From Sphingobium sp. (GTDB taxonomy: Bacteria; Pseudomonadota; Alphaproteobacteria; Sphingomonadales; Sphingomonadaceae): DNA of 52,267 nucleotides. Every line of letters begins with the position of its first letter. The first letter of the stretch is position 1. A model generated the notes under the pieces. The model saw nothing but the letters and a program-made list of their open reading frames with translations, made no database searches and was not told the origin of the DNA. The position numbers and the translations under genes are program-made. Where the stretch lies: NCBI GenBank assembly GCA_023266575.1, contig JAHFPV010000020.1:1-52267 (forward strand). Direction: 5' to 3'. Below are positions 36,163 to 44,710 of this stretch, piece by piece.

Positions 36163-36734
36163 ACAGCCCTCATCGCCTTTGACGCCGCTCGGTCATGGTG
36201 CCCTAAGCCGGTGAGGTCTGGAAACGGCCCATCCGTCAGCAAGGCCAGAAGCGCGCGACCGGAAATGATTTCGATAGTGCTGCCATGCGCGACGGCGGCC
36301 CGGCTTTGCAGCCCGGTCCGTCCCGTATGGATGAAGAGGCCGCGCCGCCCCTTCGTGCGACAGAGCGCCTCAAATGCCGGGACATGTTCCGGCCGGATCG
36401 TATCAGCATAGCGCTTGGCCTGGATCAGCCAGACTGCGCCATTGATGACCACCTGTCCGTCGATCCCGCCATCACCGGTGTAACGGCGGTTTCGAATGAC
36501 CTTGTGACCACGGCGCTCGAAACTTTCGAGCAGAAGCTCCTCGAACGCGAGCGGGTCCATGGCGCGCAGGCGGGCATAGAGGAGTTGTGGCGGCTGCAAC
36601 CGGTCCCGCCCGCGAAGTTGGGCCGCCATGGCCCTGGCCTGCCGCCTCCGCCAGCGATGCTTCACGGGCATCCGAAATCGACGGACGAAAAAAGCCAGAA
36701 GGATGAGCAGCAGCGCGGACAGGATAAACAGCAT
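36159..36734 (-). CDS. Membrane-anchored Mrr-like nuclease
   Basis: A 191-residue protein: an N-terminal membrane helix (LFILSALLLILLAFFV), a very basic linker (VKHRWRRRQARAMAAQL), then an Mrr-type PD-(D/E)xK domain. That domain shows DPLAFEELLLESFERRGHKV, catalytic Asp 92 in GDGGIDG and Q105-A-K107 in WLIQAKRYA. Free Mrr proteins cut modified DNA. Here the membrane anchor and position between relaxase and transglycosylase suggest a role at the transfer pore or in protecting the element. It begins 11 bp after the relaxase stop and overlaps the next gene by 4 bp. Confidence 0.8.
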   Translation of the reverse strand: MLFILSALLLILLAFFVRRFRMPVKHRWRRRQARAMAAQLRGRDRLQPPQLLYARLRAMDPLAFEELLLESFERRGHKVIRNRRYTGDGGIDGQVVINGAVWLIQAKRYADTIRPEHVPAFEALCRTKGRRGLFIHTGRTGLQSRAAVAHGSTIEIISGRALLALLTDGPFPDLTGLGHHDRAASKAMRAV

Positions 36735-36745
36735 GGGAAAGGACC

Positions 36746-39700
36746 TTATCGCTCGGGACCGTGAGACGGCTCGGGGTGATGGACAGGAAATGGCGTTGGC
36801 CGCGTCGGCTGATTGTCTGGTGCCCCGCGATCGGTGCGGGCGCGGTCGAGAATGCCCTCGAGGAAGCGGTCCAGGACCTGTGCAATACTGCGCGCGCCCT
36901 CGGCGAGATGTTCGGCGGCGCCGCGCGGCGGACGCTCCCGGCGATCAAGATGCCGTTCGAGCATGCGATCGCGGCGTTGTGCGCGCAATTGCTCCTGTTC
37001 GGCCTTGAGATTGGCCAGATGCTGTCCATGGCGGTTAGAGAGTGCATCGACACGGTCTGCCTTCAGCCGCCCCAACCCTTCCGACGAAGATGTTTTCTCG
37101 CCCGACTGCCGCTCGAGCTTGGCGATCAACGCCTCGACGTCGTTGGTCCAAAGCCTCGCGCCGAAGGCCGCGCGGGTGATGGCCGTGTAGAAATTCTGGG
37201 CGTTGACCAGCGGCGATTCGACCGGGGCGAGCACGAAGACGCGCGGATAGGTCTTGGACTGGGCGGAATAGACGGTTTCGGCATAGCCATGATCCCAGGT
37301 CCTGTGCTCGGCGAGATCGACCTGTTGCACACGTCCGTCCCGGTCCCAGCGGATCGTTGCCACCTCCCCTCCCAGCTTCTGCACGGTTCCGCGCTCGGAA
37401 TTGCGCAGATCCAGTTCACGGTTGACGAGACGCCACTGGATACGGTCTCCTTCGGCAAGATCGCGATATTCGGGATTGAATATGTTGATGTGCCGGGCCC
37501 CGGTGGTCTGCGGATCCCATCGGATTGTGCGTCCTTGCTCATCGACGAGGCGCACGACCTGCCGGCCATTGGGTTCACGCCCCAGTCCGATGACGTGATA
37601 GTCGGCATTGCGGGCGACACCGAGGCCGACGATGTCGCGGTCGAAGCGCACGATCTGACCAGAGCCGTAAAAACGCGCCATATGCTTTTCAATGTCGGTC
37701 AGGCCGGCGGGTGCGAGGATGGACAGCCGGCTATCCTGGGCGGCGAGACCATTCTCATCCTTCAGCGCATCGCGAATCTTGCTGTTGACGATGAGGCGGG
37801 TCGCATTGTCGAGGACGAGAATATTGGTGCCGACCCGCGAGTCCGGCTTGAGCCGTATCCAGGCATGGACGACCTGCTCGGCCATCCTCTCATTGTCGGT
37901 GACGGTGCTGACGCTATCGAGCTTTGCCAATGACTCGGTGAAGTTGCCCGAACGTGCGGCAGTGACGGCCGCCTTGATCGATTTGGTTTCCTGACGCACG
38001 GCCTCGGTAAGTTCGACCGTCGGCAGGCCCAGTTTGCGCATCAGCCAGAACGGCTTGCCCTGCTCGATGGCGCCAGTCTGTTTCTCGTCGCCCAGCAGCA
38101 GCAATCGTGCGCCCGTCGTCCTGCTGATTTCAAGCAGCCGCTGTGCCTGGCGGTTACTCAGTTGCCCCGCCTCGTCGAGGACCAGCACATGACGGTCGGT
38201 GATCCCCTGCCCGCCTCGCGCGACGAAGCCGGCAACAGTATAGGAGGCGATATCTGCCCTCTTGCCAAGTTCGGCGGCCGCCGAAGATGTGGGCGCCAGG
38301 GCGATCAAGGTCGTGCCGGGCTCAGCCGCCTCTCCCAACACTCTGACCAGCGTCGATTTGCCGGATCCCGCGACACCGTGGATGGCGGTGATGCGATCGG
38401 GTGTCAGCGCCGTCTCGACAAGGGCATTCTGCTGCTGTTTGTTGAGGCTGGTCCCCTCCAGCACGGTAAGTAATCGATCACTTGAGGCAATCGGGCGAGC
38501 ATCATTCAGGCCGAGCGCGATATGCTGGGTGAGCGCCAGTTCCAGCCGCCAGGATTTGCGACTGGTTCTCCCGCGCGTCAGTATCTTGTCGCCGGTCTGC
38601 TCATGGGTCGGCAGCAGCTTGCGCACCAGTTCGTGGTTTTCAATCCGGGGACGGATATCCTCGAGCCGGACTTCGCCGACATGGGCGGCGAGACCAGTGC
38701 GCAGAATATCGCCCAGATTGTTGACCGCTTCCGTCGTCTCCAATTGCCGCAAGCCGAACAGCGCGGCACGCGATGCCTCCTTTTCGGTGGGTGGCAGGTG
38801 TCTGCCTTCTCGCTCATGCGTTTCGTCGGTGATCAACCGCAGCGCGTCGAGCCGTGGCCCGGTCCGCTGGTGCCACCGCGCGACAAGGTCTTCCTTGCCG
38901 ATCTTCACCTTGGCCTTGCGCGTGGCGTAGAATGAGGCGCGCTGGGCCTTCTGTCCCACCAGCCCATGTTCGCGGGCATGTTCTTCGATCGCGTCGGCGC
39001 GCTGCGAGAATTGTTCAATCAGATCATCGGGAACACCGCGTATCTCGAAGAGGCCCGATCGCGGGTTGGTGTCAATCTCATAGCCAGCCTCGCGCAACCC
39101 GAAGGCCAGGGCATTGCGATAGATCTGACCCGCGACGCGCTGTTCGCCATACATGACCCTGCTTTCCAGGCTCGCCATGGGATCGCCGGCTTCACGGTTG
39201 GTCATGTTGAGGACGGCCAGATGGGTGTGGAGATGAGGATCGAGTTCGCGACTGCCATGTTCGGTAAAGCGCGCAACGAGGATGCGACCGGTGGTTTCGT
39301 GAACGATCTGGCCTTCGTTCCGGCGGCGCAACTGCGCCTGTTCCTCCAGATAGGCGATAGCGGCGGTCACCGCTCCCTCATGGGCGGCAAGTACGCGTTC
39401 GTCCCCGGCCACCAGCGCCATGATCGACACGGACTTTGGCGCGTTGACCGCGAAGTCCCAGCCGGGATGGTGTTGGATCTGCCCATCGGCGCGATGGCGC
39501 CCCAGCTGCTGGTCGCCAACCTTGCCAGCCAGAAGGTCGCGAAACAGCTTCGGATCGACCGCGCCTGACAGCCCAAGATCAGCCGCGAGCTTGCCGGCCC
39601 ATTCCGAAGGCTCGTTCCCGCCCTTGGTGTAATAGTCGCCGACCGTATAATAGCGGGCAATGTTGGCGGGCCGACCATGGAGACGCTGGGGCTGGATCAT
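36746..39700 (-). CDS. traA: MobF-family conjugative relaxase-helicase
   Basis: Nicks the transferred strand at oriT and unwinds it. It has 984 residues. The N-terminal relaxase domain has the Tyr motif ARYYTVGDYYTKGG (Tyr 17, 18, 23, 24) and the metal-binding His triad DPHLHTHLAVLN (156, 158, 160). The C-terminal RecD-like helicase has Walker A GVAGSGKST (442-450), Walker B LVLDEAGQLS and the late NFYTAITRA motif. The tail is rich in Arg and Glu and probably a coiled coil. ATG 39700 overlaps the coupling-protein stop by 4 bp. It is homologous to TrwC/TraI-type relaxases and named TraA in sphingomonad elements. Confidence 0.93.
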   Translation of the reverse strand: MIQPQRLHGRPANIARYYTVGDYYTKGGNEPSEWAGKLAADLGLSGAVDPKLFRDLLAGKVGDQQLGRHRADGQIQHHPGWDFAVNAPKSVSIMALVAGDERVLAAHEGAVTAAIAYLEEQAQLRRRNEGQIVHETTGRILVARFTEHGSRELDPHLHTHLAVLNMTNREAGDPMASLESRVMYGEQRVAGQIYRNALAFGLREAGYEIDTNPRSGLFEIRGVPDDLIEQFSQRADAIEEHAREHGLVGQKAQRASFYATRKAKVKIGKEDLVARWHQRTGPRLDALRLITDETHEREGRHLPPTEKEASRAALFGLRQLETTEAVNNLGDILRTGLAAHVGEVRLEDIRPRIENHELVRKLLPTHEQTGDKILTRGRTSRKSWRLELALTQHIALGLNDARPIASSDRLLTVLEGTSLNKQQQNALVETALTPDRITAIHGVAGSGKSTLVRVLGEAAEPGTTLIALAPTSSAAAELGKRADIASYTVAGFVARGGQGITDRHVLVLDEAGQLSNRQAQRLLEISRTTGARLLLLGDEKQTGAIEQGKPFWLMRKLGLPTVELTEAVRQETKSIKAAVTAARSGNFTESLAKLDSVSTVTDNERMAEQVVHAWIRLKPDSRVGTNILVLDNATRLIVNSKIRDALKDENGLAAQDSRLSILAPAGLTDIEKHMARFYGSGQIVRFDRDIVGLGVARNADYHVIGLGREPNGRQVVRLVDEQGRTIRWDPQTTGARHINIFNPEYRDLAEGDRIQWRLVNRELDLRNSERGTVQKLGGEVATIRWDRDGRVQQVDLAEHRTWDHGYAETVYSAQSKTYPRVFVLAPVESPLVNAQNFYTAITRAAFGARLWTNDVEALIAKLERQSGEKTSSSEGLGRLKADRVDALSNRHGQHLANLKAEQEQLRAQRRDRMLERHLDRRERPPRGAAEHLAEGARSIAQVLDRFLEGILDRARTDRGAPDNQPTRPTPFPVHHPEPSHGPER

Positions 39701-41787
39701 GCCGGCCTCGCCTGCTCACGCGGCCCATCTTCATGGCCATGCTGGACAAGTTCGGAGCGGATTTCTCCCTGCTTGCCGGCAAGGATGGACCACAGGGATC
39801 GCGCGGGAGCCGGGAGCTCGGCATGCTCTTCATTCAGCAGGATGTCCTCGACCCGCTGCGGATCGATATCGGGCGCCGGAGGGCTGAACAGATCCGGCTG
39901 TGGTGAAGGCGGCGTTGGCGTCTCCTGGAATACCGGGGGCTTCTTCGACGGCTTTTCTCCGGCGTTGGGGGCTGGCGGCGTCTGCGCAGCCTCGCGCTCC
40001 ATGGCTTCACGGACCCGCGATTCGGCGTGGGCAATGCGAACGAGTGTTTGCGCCTTGTCGATCTGGGCGGGCGGATCAGTACGTTCGGCGAAGGCCTCTC
40101 CCAGCGATGGAATGTTGTTGAACCGGCTATCGAACCGGACCACAGGCAAATTGCGGCCGAAGCGCAGGAAGCCCACCAGATTGGGCAGGTTGGTGACTTC
40201 GGTCGGCATGACCAGCGGCCGTGTCACCTGCATACGCGATAGGTTGACGCCATCGCGCATGTCGTTGACGCCATAGGACATGCCCTCATTGGCCTCCACC
40301 TGTTCGACCTGACCAAGGTTGATCGAGACATGATCGGCGGTATCCGTATCATTCGCCCGCAGCGCCACCCAGGTTGAGCAATAGCCGGTGATCGCCGCGG
40401 CATCTTCCTTGCCGTAGGTCGCCTTGAGCTGTGGATAGGACTGGAAGCCCAAAATGCCGCATCCGCCATATTTGCGCGCCCGCGCAAGAAAGTCCGAAAG
40501 CGACGGCAACTTATGCAGCGTCGGCAGTTCGTCGATCACGCAATAGAGCCGCCGGTCGCGATCTGGCGTCAGGCTCATGATGGCGCTGATTGCGATGTCG
40601 AGCCAGACGGTGATCAGCGGGCGCAGCGAGGGAAGCTGATCGGCTTTCACGGTGATGAAGAGCCAGCTTCCCTCGGCGCCTTTCTCTACCCAGTCGCGGA
40701 TCGAGAAGCCGTCCTCGGTATCGTCGAGATAGCTGAAGCTGCGCATGACCGAGGCGAGTTCGGCCTGGATGCCGGCGGATGTCCGCTCGCCTTCCGTGCT
40801 GATGAAGGCGGCGGCGTCCGTGCCGGTGACGAAGGCGGCCAGATCCTTGAGCTTCGAACGCAAGAGCCGATCGAGCAGGACCGAGACATAGGTATGTTTC
40901 TGACGCGCGAGTTTGCGCATGACCGCGACCAGCGTGCCCCGCGCCGCCTTGGCCCAGAAGGGATCGCCATGCTTGTCAGGAATCGTCGACTCGGCGATTT
41001 GATCATAGTGATAGTCGCGCGGCACATCGACCCAGGGCGACCACCGCGCCGTCCGCTGGTCGAGCGGGTTGAGCAGCATGTCGGTGCCTTGCCGGTAGAA
41101 TTTCTCGACGAAGGTGCCGGCGGTGTCATAGACGATCGCGCGACGGCCTGATTTACGGATACCTTCCAGCATGCCGACAATGAGATTGGTCTTGCCGGTA
41201 CCCGGAGCGCCGCACAGCAGGATATGCTCGGGCTCGAAGGCTTCCGGAACTGGAACGGCTCCGATAACGAGCGGCCCTTTTTTCTGACCCCACAGCGCGC
41301 GTCGAACCTGGCGGATGGTGCCGAAGCGCGCGCCGCGCAAATATTCGTTGGAGCCGAGCCCCCTGCCCGTCCGCGTGAAATAGAACCACGCCCAGCCGAG
41401 CATGGCAAACGCGAACAGCCCGGAAATTAGCGCCCCATGCAGCAGATAGCCCTCGAAAGACCGCAGGGTCTTGTTCGCGAGCGCCGAGGCGACCAGCCAG
41501 TCCGCCGAAGTCCAGTAAGCCAGGCCTTCTGGCGTGCGAAACTGTACCGGGTCATTGGTTCCGGCAGCCGCGTCGACCTTGATCATCGCCTCGGCCAGCT
41601 TGAGCAGGACAAACCGCTCATATTCGGTCGATTTTTCGAACGCATACCAAAGCGTGCCGATGATCCAGATGATGAAGCCGGCTAATATCGTCTGGTAAAA
41701 GACCTGTGTGGTCATGCGGACGTTGTGGACGATCGCCTGCCCGCCGCGCGTCCATGAACCCAGCATATCGTTGCGGAAGATGCTCAT
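39697..41787 (-). CDS. traD: Type IV coupling protein
   Basis: A hexameric ATPase that brings the relaxosome to the secretion channel. It has 696 residues with N-terminal membrane helices (about 29-50 and 112-138). The DNA-binding ATPase domain has Walker A CGAPGTGKT (192-200), the LNPLDQRTARWSPW segment, Walker B LYCVIDELPTLHKLPSL and a GFQSYPQLKATYGKE sensor block. The C-terminal about 130 residues are Pro-rich. It overlaps the RHH gene by 4 bp upstream and the relaxase by 4 bp downstream. Confidence 0.93.
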   Translation of the reverse strand: MSIFRNDMLGSWTRGGQAIVHNVRMTTQVFYQTILAGFIIWIIGTLWYAFEKSTEYERFVLLKLAEAMIKVDAAAGTNDPVQFRTPEGLAYWTSADWLVASALANKTLRSFEGYLLHGALISGLFAFAMLGWAWFYFTRTGRGLGSNEYLRGARFGTIRQVRRALWGQKKGPLVIGAVPVPEAFEPEHILLCGAPGTGKTNLIVGMLEGIRKSGRRAIVYDTAGTFVEKFYRQGTDMLLNPLDQRTARWSPWVDVPRDYHYDQIAESTIPDKHGDPFWAKAARGTLVAVMRKLARQKHTYVSVLLDRLLRSKLKDLAAFVTGTDAAAFISTEGERTSAGIQAELASVMRSFSYLDDTEDGFSIRDWVEKGAEGSWLFITVKADQLPSLRPLITVWLDIAISAIMSLTPDRDRRLYCVIDELPTLHKLPSLSDFLARARKYGGCGILGFQSYPQLKATYGKEDAAAITGYCSTWVALRANDTDTADHVSINLGQVEQVEANEGMSYGVNDMRDGVNLSRMQVTRPLVMPTEVTNLPNLVGFLRFGRNLPVVRFDSRFNNIPSLGEAFAERTDPPAQIDKAQTLVRIAHAESRVREAMEREAAQTPPAPNAGEKPSKKPPVFQETPTPPSPQPDLFSPPAPDIDPQRVEDILLNEEHAELPAPARSLWSILAGKQGEIRSELVQHGHEDGPREQARPA

Positions 41788-42083
41788 GGGAGATCCTCTC
41801 CACCGAGCAGACCGCGTTCGGCGAGAATAACGCGGGCCTGCGACATCCCTTGCTCGAGCGCCTTGGGAGACTGCTGGCCGACGGACGTCGCGACGATCGA
41901 TAATATCTGGATCGAAGTGGCGAGGATCTCATCCTGGGAGGAGAAGACGTAGCGCTTGCGTTCGTCGACCGCCTGCTCAAGCAGCTGCCGTATGAAGCCG
42001 GACAAGGACAGGTTCGCACCGCGAGCACGGCGCATCAAGGCAGCATGCAGCGACTCATCGAGACGGAAATTGAGCTTGGGCAA
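41784..42083 (-). CDS. Ribbon-helix-helix accessory protein
   Basis: A 99-residue protein. The N-terminus LNFRLDESLHAALMRRARGANLSLSGFIRQLLEQAV is a typical ribbon-helix-helix (CopG/Arc-like) DNA-binding domain. The rest is helical. It heads the coupling protein-relaxase operon, so it is probably the relaxosome accessory factor that binds near oriT and may repress the operon. The start is a TTG at 42083, with GGAGA 9-13 bases upstream, inside a hairpin (42084-42114). Confidence 0.82.
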   Translation of the reverse strand: MPKLNFRLDESLHAALMRRARGANLSLSGFIRQLLEQAVDERKRYVFSSQDEILATSIQILSIVATSVGQQSPKALEQGMSQARVILAERGLLGGEDLP

Positions 42084-42114
42084 GCGAAGGGTCTCCTTGT
42101 CCGGAGACCTTCGC
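42084..42114 (-). promoter_or_regulatory. Hairpin covering the RHH ribosome site
   Basis: GCGAAG-GTCTCC (with one bulged G) at 42084-42096 pairs with GGAGAC-CTTCGC at 42103-42114. On the minus-strand mRNA the GGAGA ribosome site is in one arm and the stem ends directly before the TTG start codon. As DNA it could be an operator for the RHH protein. As RNA it would hide the ribosome site. Confidence 0.6.
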
Positions 42115-42341
42115 AGATGTCATGAAGCCTTGGCACGTTACCGAATCCGCATTCGTGGCGCAAGTTACGAAGATTCAAAAATCTATAGCCGGAAGAATTA
42201 TAGGAACGCTTTTCGGCTGTTACCGACCGCGGGGTGTTTCAATCGAGGAGTATGGATATGCTTCTTCGCGGCGATTCGCCTTGATCGCGTGCGGAGATTG
42301 CGCATTGCCATATCGCGTGTTCGGGCAGGAGGAAGGCATCA
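42115..42341. other. Candidate oriT/relaxosome region between divergent transfer genes
   Basis: A 227-bp non-coding gap between the divergent RHH and LuxR-type genes. It holds repeats of GTTACCGA at 42137-42144 and 42219-42226, and the near copy GTTACGA at 42164-42170. An imperfect inverted repeat, AGCCGGAAG with CTTTTCGGCT, lies at about 42187-42218. Origins of transfer usually lie beside the accessory and relaxase genes, so this is the best place for oriT. No nic site was recognised. Confidence 0.45.
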
Positions 42342-42857
42342 GTGGAAGAATCAGACGGCCTCTCCCGCTGGTCACGCCTCACTGACAAGCATCGCGCCTG
42401 CCTCGATCTTGTTGTTGAACGCAAGAGTTCGAAGGAAATCGCACGGGTTCTTCAGATTTCCAAGCCCACCGTCGATCAGCGCATCACCGCCGCCCGAAAA
42501 ATTCTCGATGCAGCCGACCGCGATCAGGCGGCAGTCATCTACGCCAGGTTGAAGAGTGTATATGATCGCGTCACATATGATCCAGTGCAGCTTCCCCCGC
42601 TGCCTGTCCTGGTGCCATCAGACTTCTCGGACGGCGACCCGTCATCGGTTCTTTTGCTGAGCGATAGTATCGCGCCCAGCATCAGGTCCGGGGACATAGG
42701 GAAGGATTTTCTGGCGCCGTTCCAGGAAGGGTGGAGACACGATTACGGCATCCCGGCGCGCATAATGATCATGGTGGCTATGCTCACCGCCCTGGTCATC
42801 GTCGTGTTTCTGGGCCTCGGCATTGCCGAGACGCTTACGCGCCTCGTTTCCAACTAA
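42342..42857 (+). CDS. Membrane-tethered LuxR-type HTH protein
   Basis: A 171-residue protein. Residues about 8-60 (SRLTDKHRACLDLVVERKSSKEIARVLQISKPTVDQRITAARKIL) form a LuxR/GerE helix-turn-helix. A Pro/Ser-rich linker follows, and a single membrane helix at about 143-163 (ARIMIMVAMLTALVIVVFLGLGI) ends the protein. DNA-binding domains tied to the membrane are uncommon and suggest control by proteolysis or by a membrane event such as mating contact. Start GTG 42342 has AGGAGGAAGG about 6-15 bases upstream. It is divergent from the transfer operon. Confidence 0.75.
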   Translation: MEESDGLSRWSRLTDKHRACLDLVVERKSSKEIARVLQISKPTVDQRITAARKILDAADRDQAAVIYARLKSVYDRVTYDPVQLPPLPVLVPSDFSDGDPSSVLLLSDSIAPSIRSGDIGKDFLAPFQEGWRHDYGIPARIMIMVAMLTALVIVVFLGLGIAETLTRLVSN

Positions 42858-42918
42858 TCCTGACAATCTGGCCCAACATTGCCCGGAAGCGCTTCGCGCT
42901 CCCGGCGAAGGAGAAACT

Positions 42919-43245
42919 ATGTCCAATTCCGAATCGCTCGCGGTAGCTCGTCTCCAACGCGATGTGCCTGGTGCCGAAGCCCGGATCGACGACGCAATCA
43001 TCGCCCTTTCCACGCTCATGACCAGCGTCGTGACTGCCCGGCGTGAGATAGGCGTTGCCGCGAAAACGGGGCAGGCGACCATCATACGTCTCGCAAAGGC
43101 GCAGATGTCGCTGATCGATATCAGCAACGACGTTCTACGGGCCCATGGCGAACTTGCCGATATCGGCAAGGAGACCGCAGGTCTCGATCTCCACGAATGT
43201 CCTTCGATGGCCGTAGCGCCCCCTCACCTCGCCGCCGTTGCCTAA
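42919..43245 (+). CDS. Coiled-coil hypothetical protein
   Basis: A 108-residue protein from ATG 42919, with AAGGAGA 5-11 bases upstream; the open frame begins earlier at 42823. It is predicted helical: regular hydrophobic spacing runs from about residue 20 to 80 (ARIDDAIIALSTLMTSVVTARREIG, then RLAKAQMSLIDISNDVL), suggesting an oligomeric coiled coil. It shows no known domain. Its place between the LuxR-type gene and the RadC gene suggests that it belongs to the element's conserved set. Confidence 0.6.
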   Translation: MSNSESLAVARLQRDVPGAEARIDDAIIALSTLMTSVVTARREIGVAAKTGQATIIRLAKAQMSLIDISNDVLRAHGELADIGKETAGLDLHECPSMAVAPPHLAAVA

Positions 43246-43286
43246 AGTCGATTGACCAGGAGCCATCGACATGATTTGGAAACGGA

Positions 43287-43763
43287 ATGTTACGCATTGC
43301 CCTGTTTCTGATATTCCTGTCGATGGCGATCGGATACGCCATCTGGAAGGGAGGAGTGCCGGAACGGGCTATGGCCGCTATCCTGATAGCCATGGCCTTG
43401 ATGGATCAGGCTCTTCACCTCTTCATACCGGCCCACTTTGCGACGGTCGACACCGGTCATCTTACGATCGATCTCTTTGCGGCGGCATCGACGATCTCGC
43501 TGGCCATAGTGGCGCACAGGTTCTGGCCGATGGTGGCTGCCGTCCTTCAGATACTTCCACTTCTGGCGCATTTCAGCCGGGCGCTGGATCTGAGCATGCA
43601 TCCGATCGCGTATCTGACGATGCAGGTTGCCTCATCCTGGCTTCTCCCGCCGCTTCTGGCCCTCGGAACCTGGCGACATCGGCTGCGCCTGCAACGCAAC
43701 GGCAGCGATCCATCCTGGCAGACTTCATTGAAATCATCGAGCCGGTCGATGGAGACCAGCTAG
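43287..43763 (+). CDS. Small polytopic membrane protein
   Basis: A 158-residue protein from ATG 43287 with about four hydrophobic segments: LRIALFLIFLSMAIGYAIW, AMAAILIAMALMDQALHLFI, LTIDLFAAASTISLAIVAHRF and VASSWLLPPLLALGTW. No recognised family. Its 3' end, about 49 bp or more, overlaps the beginning of the RadC-like gene in another frame, so the last residues (after about 145) are probably constrained by that overlap. Confidence 0.55.
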   Translation: MLRIALFLIFLSMAIGYAIWKGGVPERAMAAILIAMALMDQALHLFIPAHFATVDTGHLTIDLFAAASTISLAIVAHRFWPMVAAVLQILPLLAHFSRALDLSMHPIAYLTMQVASSWLLPPLLALGTWRHRLRLQRNGSDPSWQTSLKSSSRSMETS

Positions 43764-44710
43764 CAAACGCCCTCTTCGACGAATTTCGTAGCCTCGGGCG
43801 CATCTTCGCTCAAAGCCCCCAGTCGCTGGAGCGTGTGCTTGGCGGTCATGCAGCCGTCGCCCGGATATTGCTGGGCTCCCGCCTGGTGCTCCTTGAAGGA
43901 ATGCGGGAGGAATTTGCTTCTCTTCCGATCAGTCCAGACTGCCCCAATTTGCTTCAATATCTGATGGCTTCGATGGGCGCTCTGCCCGACGAGGTCTTGC
44001 GGGTCATATTTCTTGACAGCGCGGGGCATCTGATCGCCGATGAGCAACTGCAGGTTGGTTCTCTCCGGCAACTGGCACTTTATCCTCGCGCTATCTTTCG
44101 ACGTGCTATGGAACTCGATGCTGCCGGATTGATCCTTGTACACAATCATCCAAGTGGAAATCCGAATCCCAGCGAAAGCGACATTGCCGTCACACAGACC
44201 TTGTCGGAAATCGGTCGTTCCCTCGACATCGATATCGTCGATCATATCGTGGTTACCGCGACCCGGACCATGAGAGTGTCATCCCTAAACATGTTCCAGC
44301 CCCATCGACCGACAGAAAGCTCCCATGTCATTAAGGACAGCGTAGGGCCGAAAGCCGGCTACCCCTATGATCGAGGTCCCGCAGCCCTTGAGAACGCAAG
44401 AGCCGTCCGCGAGCGCCGCAAGTTCCGAAGTGCGTTGATCGGGTCGCCGGAACTGTTTGGTGAGCCGTCCTGGGAGATGTTGATCGAGGTGTTCATCCAG
44501 GAAGCCGAAGGTGTAAAGATCGCGGTCAACACATTATGCCGTTCCTCCACCGCCACGCCCAGTACCGCGCTTCGTATCTTCAACAAGCTTTGCGAGGCGA
44601 GGCTGCTGGTAAAGGTAAGCGATCCCAATGATGGTCGCCGTCACTTTGTTCAGCTGACGCTTCGGGCCAGAAAATCGCTTTATGCCTATTTTTGCGTAGA
44701 GAAAAATTGA
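43715..44710 (+). CDS. radC: RadC/JAB-domain protein fused to a MarR-like winged helix
   Basis: About 331 residues, with an uncertain start. The RadC part has an HhH-like region, then the JAB/MPN metal motif HNHPSGNPNPSESD (first His at about 143 counted from 43715) and DHIVVT. RadC JAB proteins are common on mobile elements and their activity is debated. After about residue 200 comes an unrelated segment with WEMLIEVFIQEAEGVKIAVNTLC and LRIFNKLCEARLLVKVSDPNDGRRHFVQL, which looks like a MarR-type winged helix with its beta wing. No ATG, GTG or TTG lies near the conserved beginning, which overlaps the membrane gene. 43715 is a CTG, and ATG 43900 is the next clear start. Confidence 0.75.
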   Translation: MADFIEIIEPVDGDQLANALFDEFRSLGRIFAQSPQSLERVLGGHAAVARILLGSRLVLLEGMREEFASLPISPDCPNLLQYLMASMGALPDEVLRVIFLDSAGHLIADEQLQVGSLRQLALYPRAIFRRAMELDAAGLILVHNHPSGNPNPSESDIAVTQTLSEIGRSLDIDIVDHIVVTATRTMRVSSLNMFQPHRPTESSHVIKDSVGPKAGYPYDRGPAALENARAVRERRKFRSALIGSPELFGEPSWEMLIEVFIQEAEGVKIAVNTLCRSSTATPSTALRIFNKLCEARLLVKVSDPNDGRRHFVQLTLRARKSLYAYFCVEKN

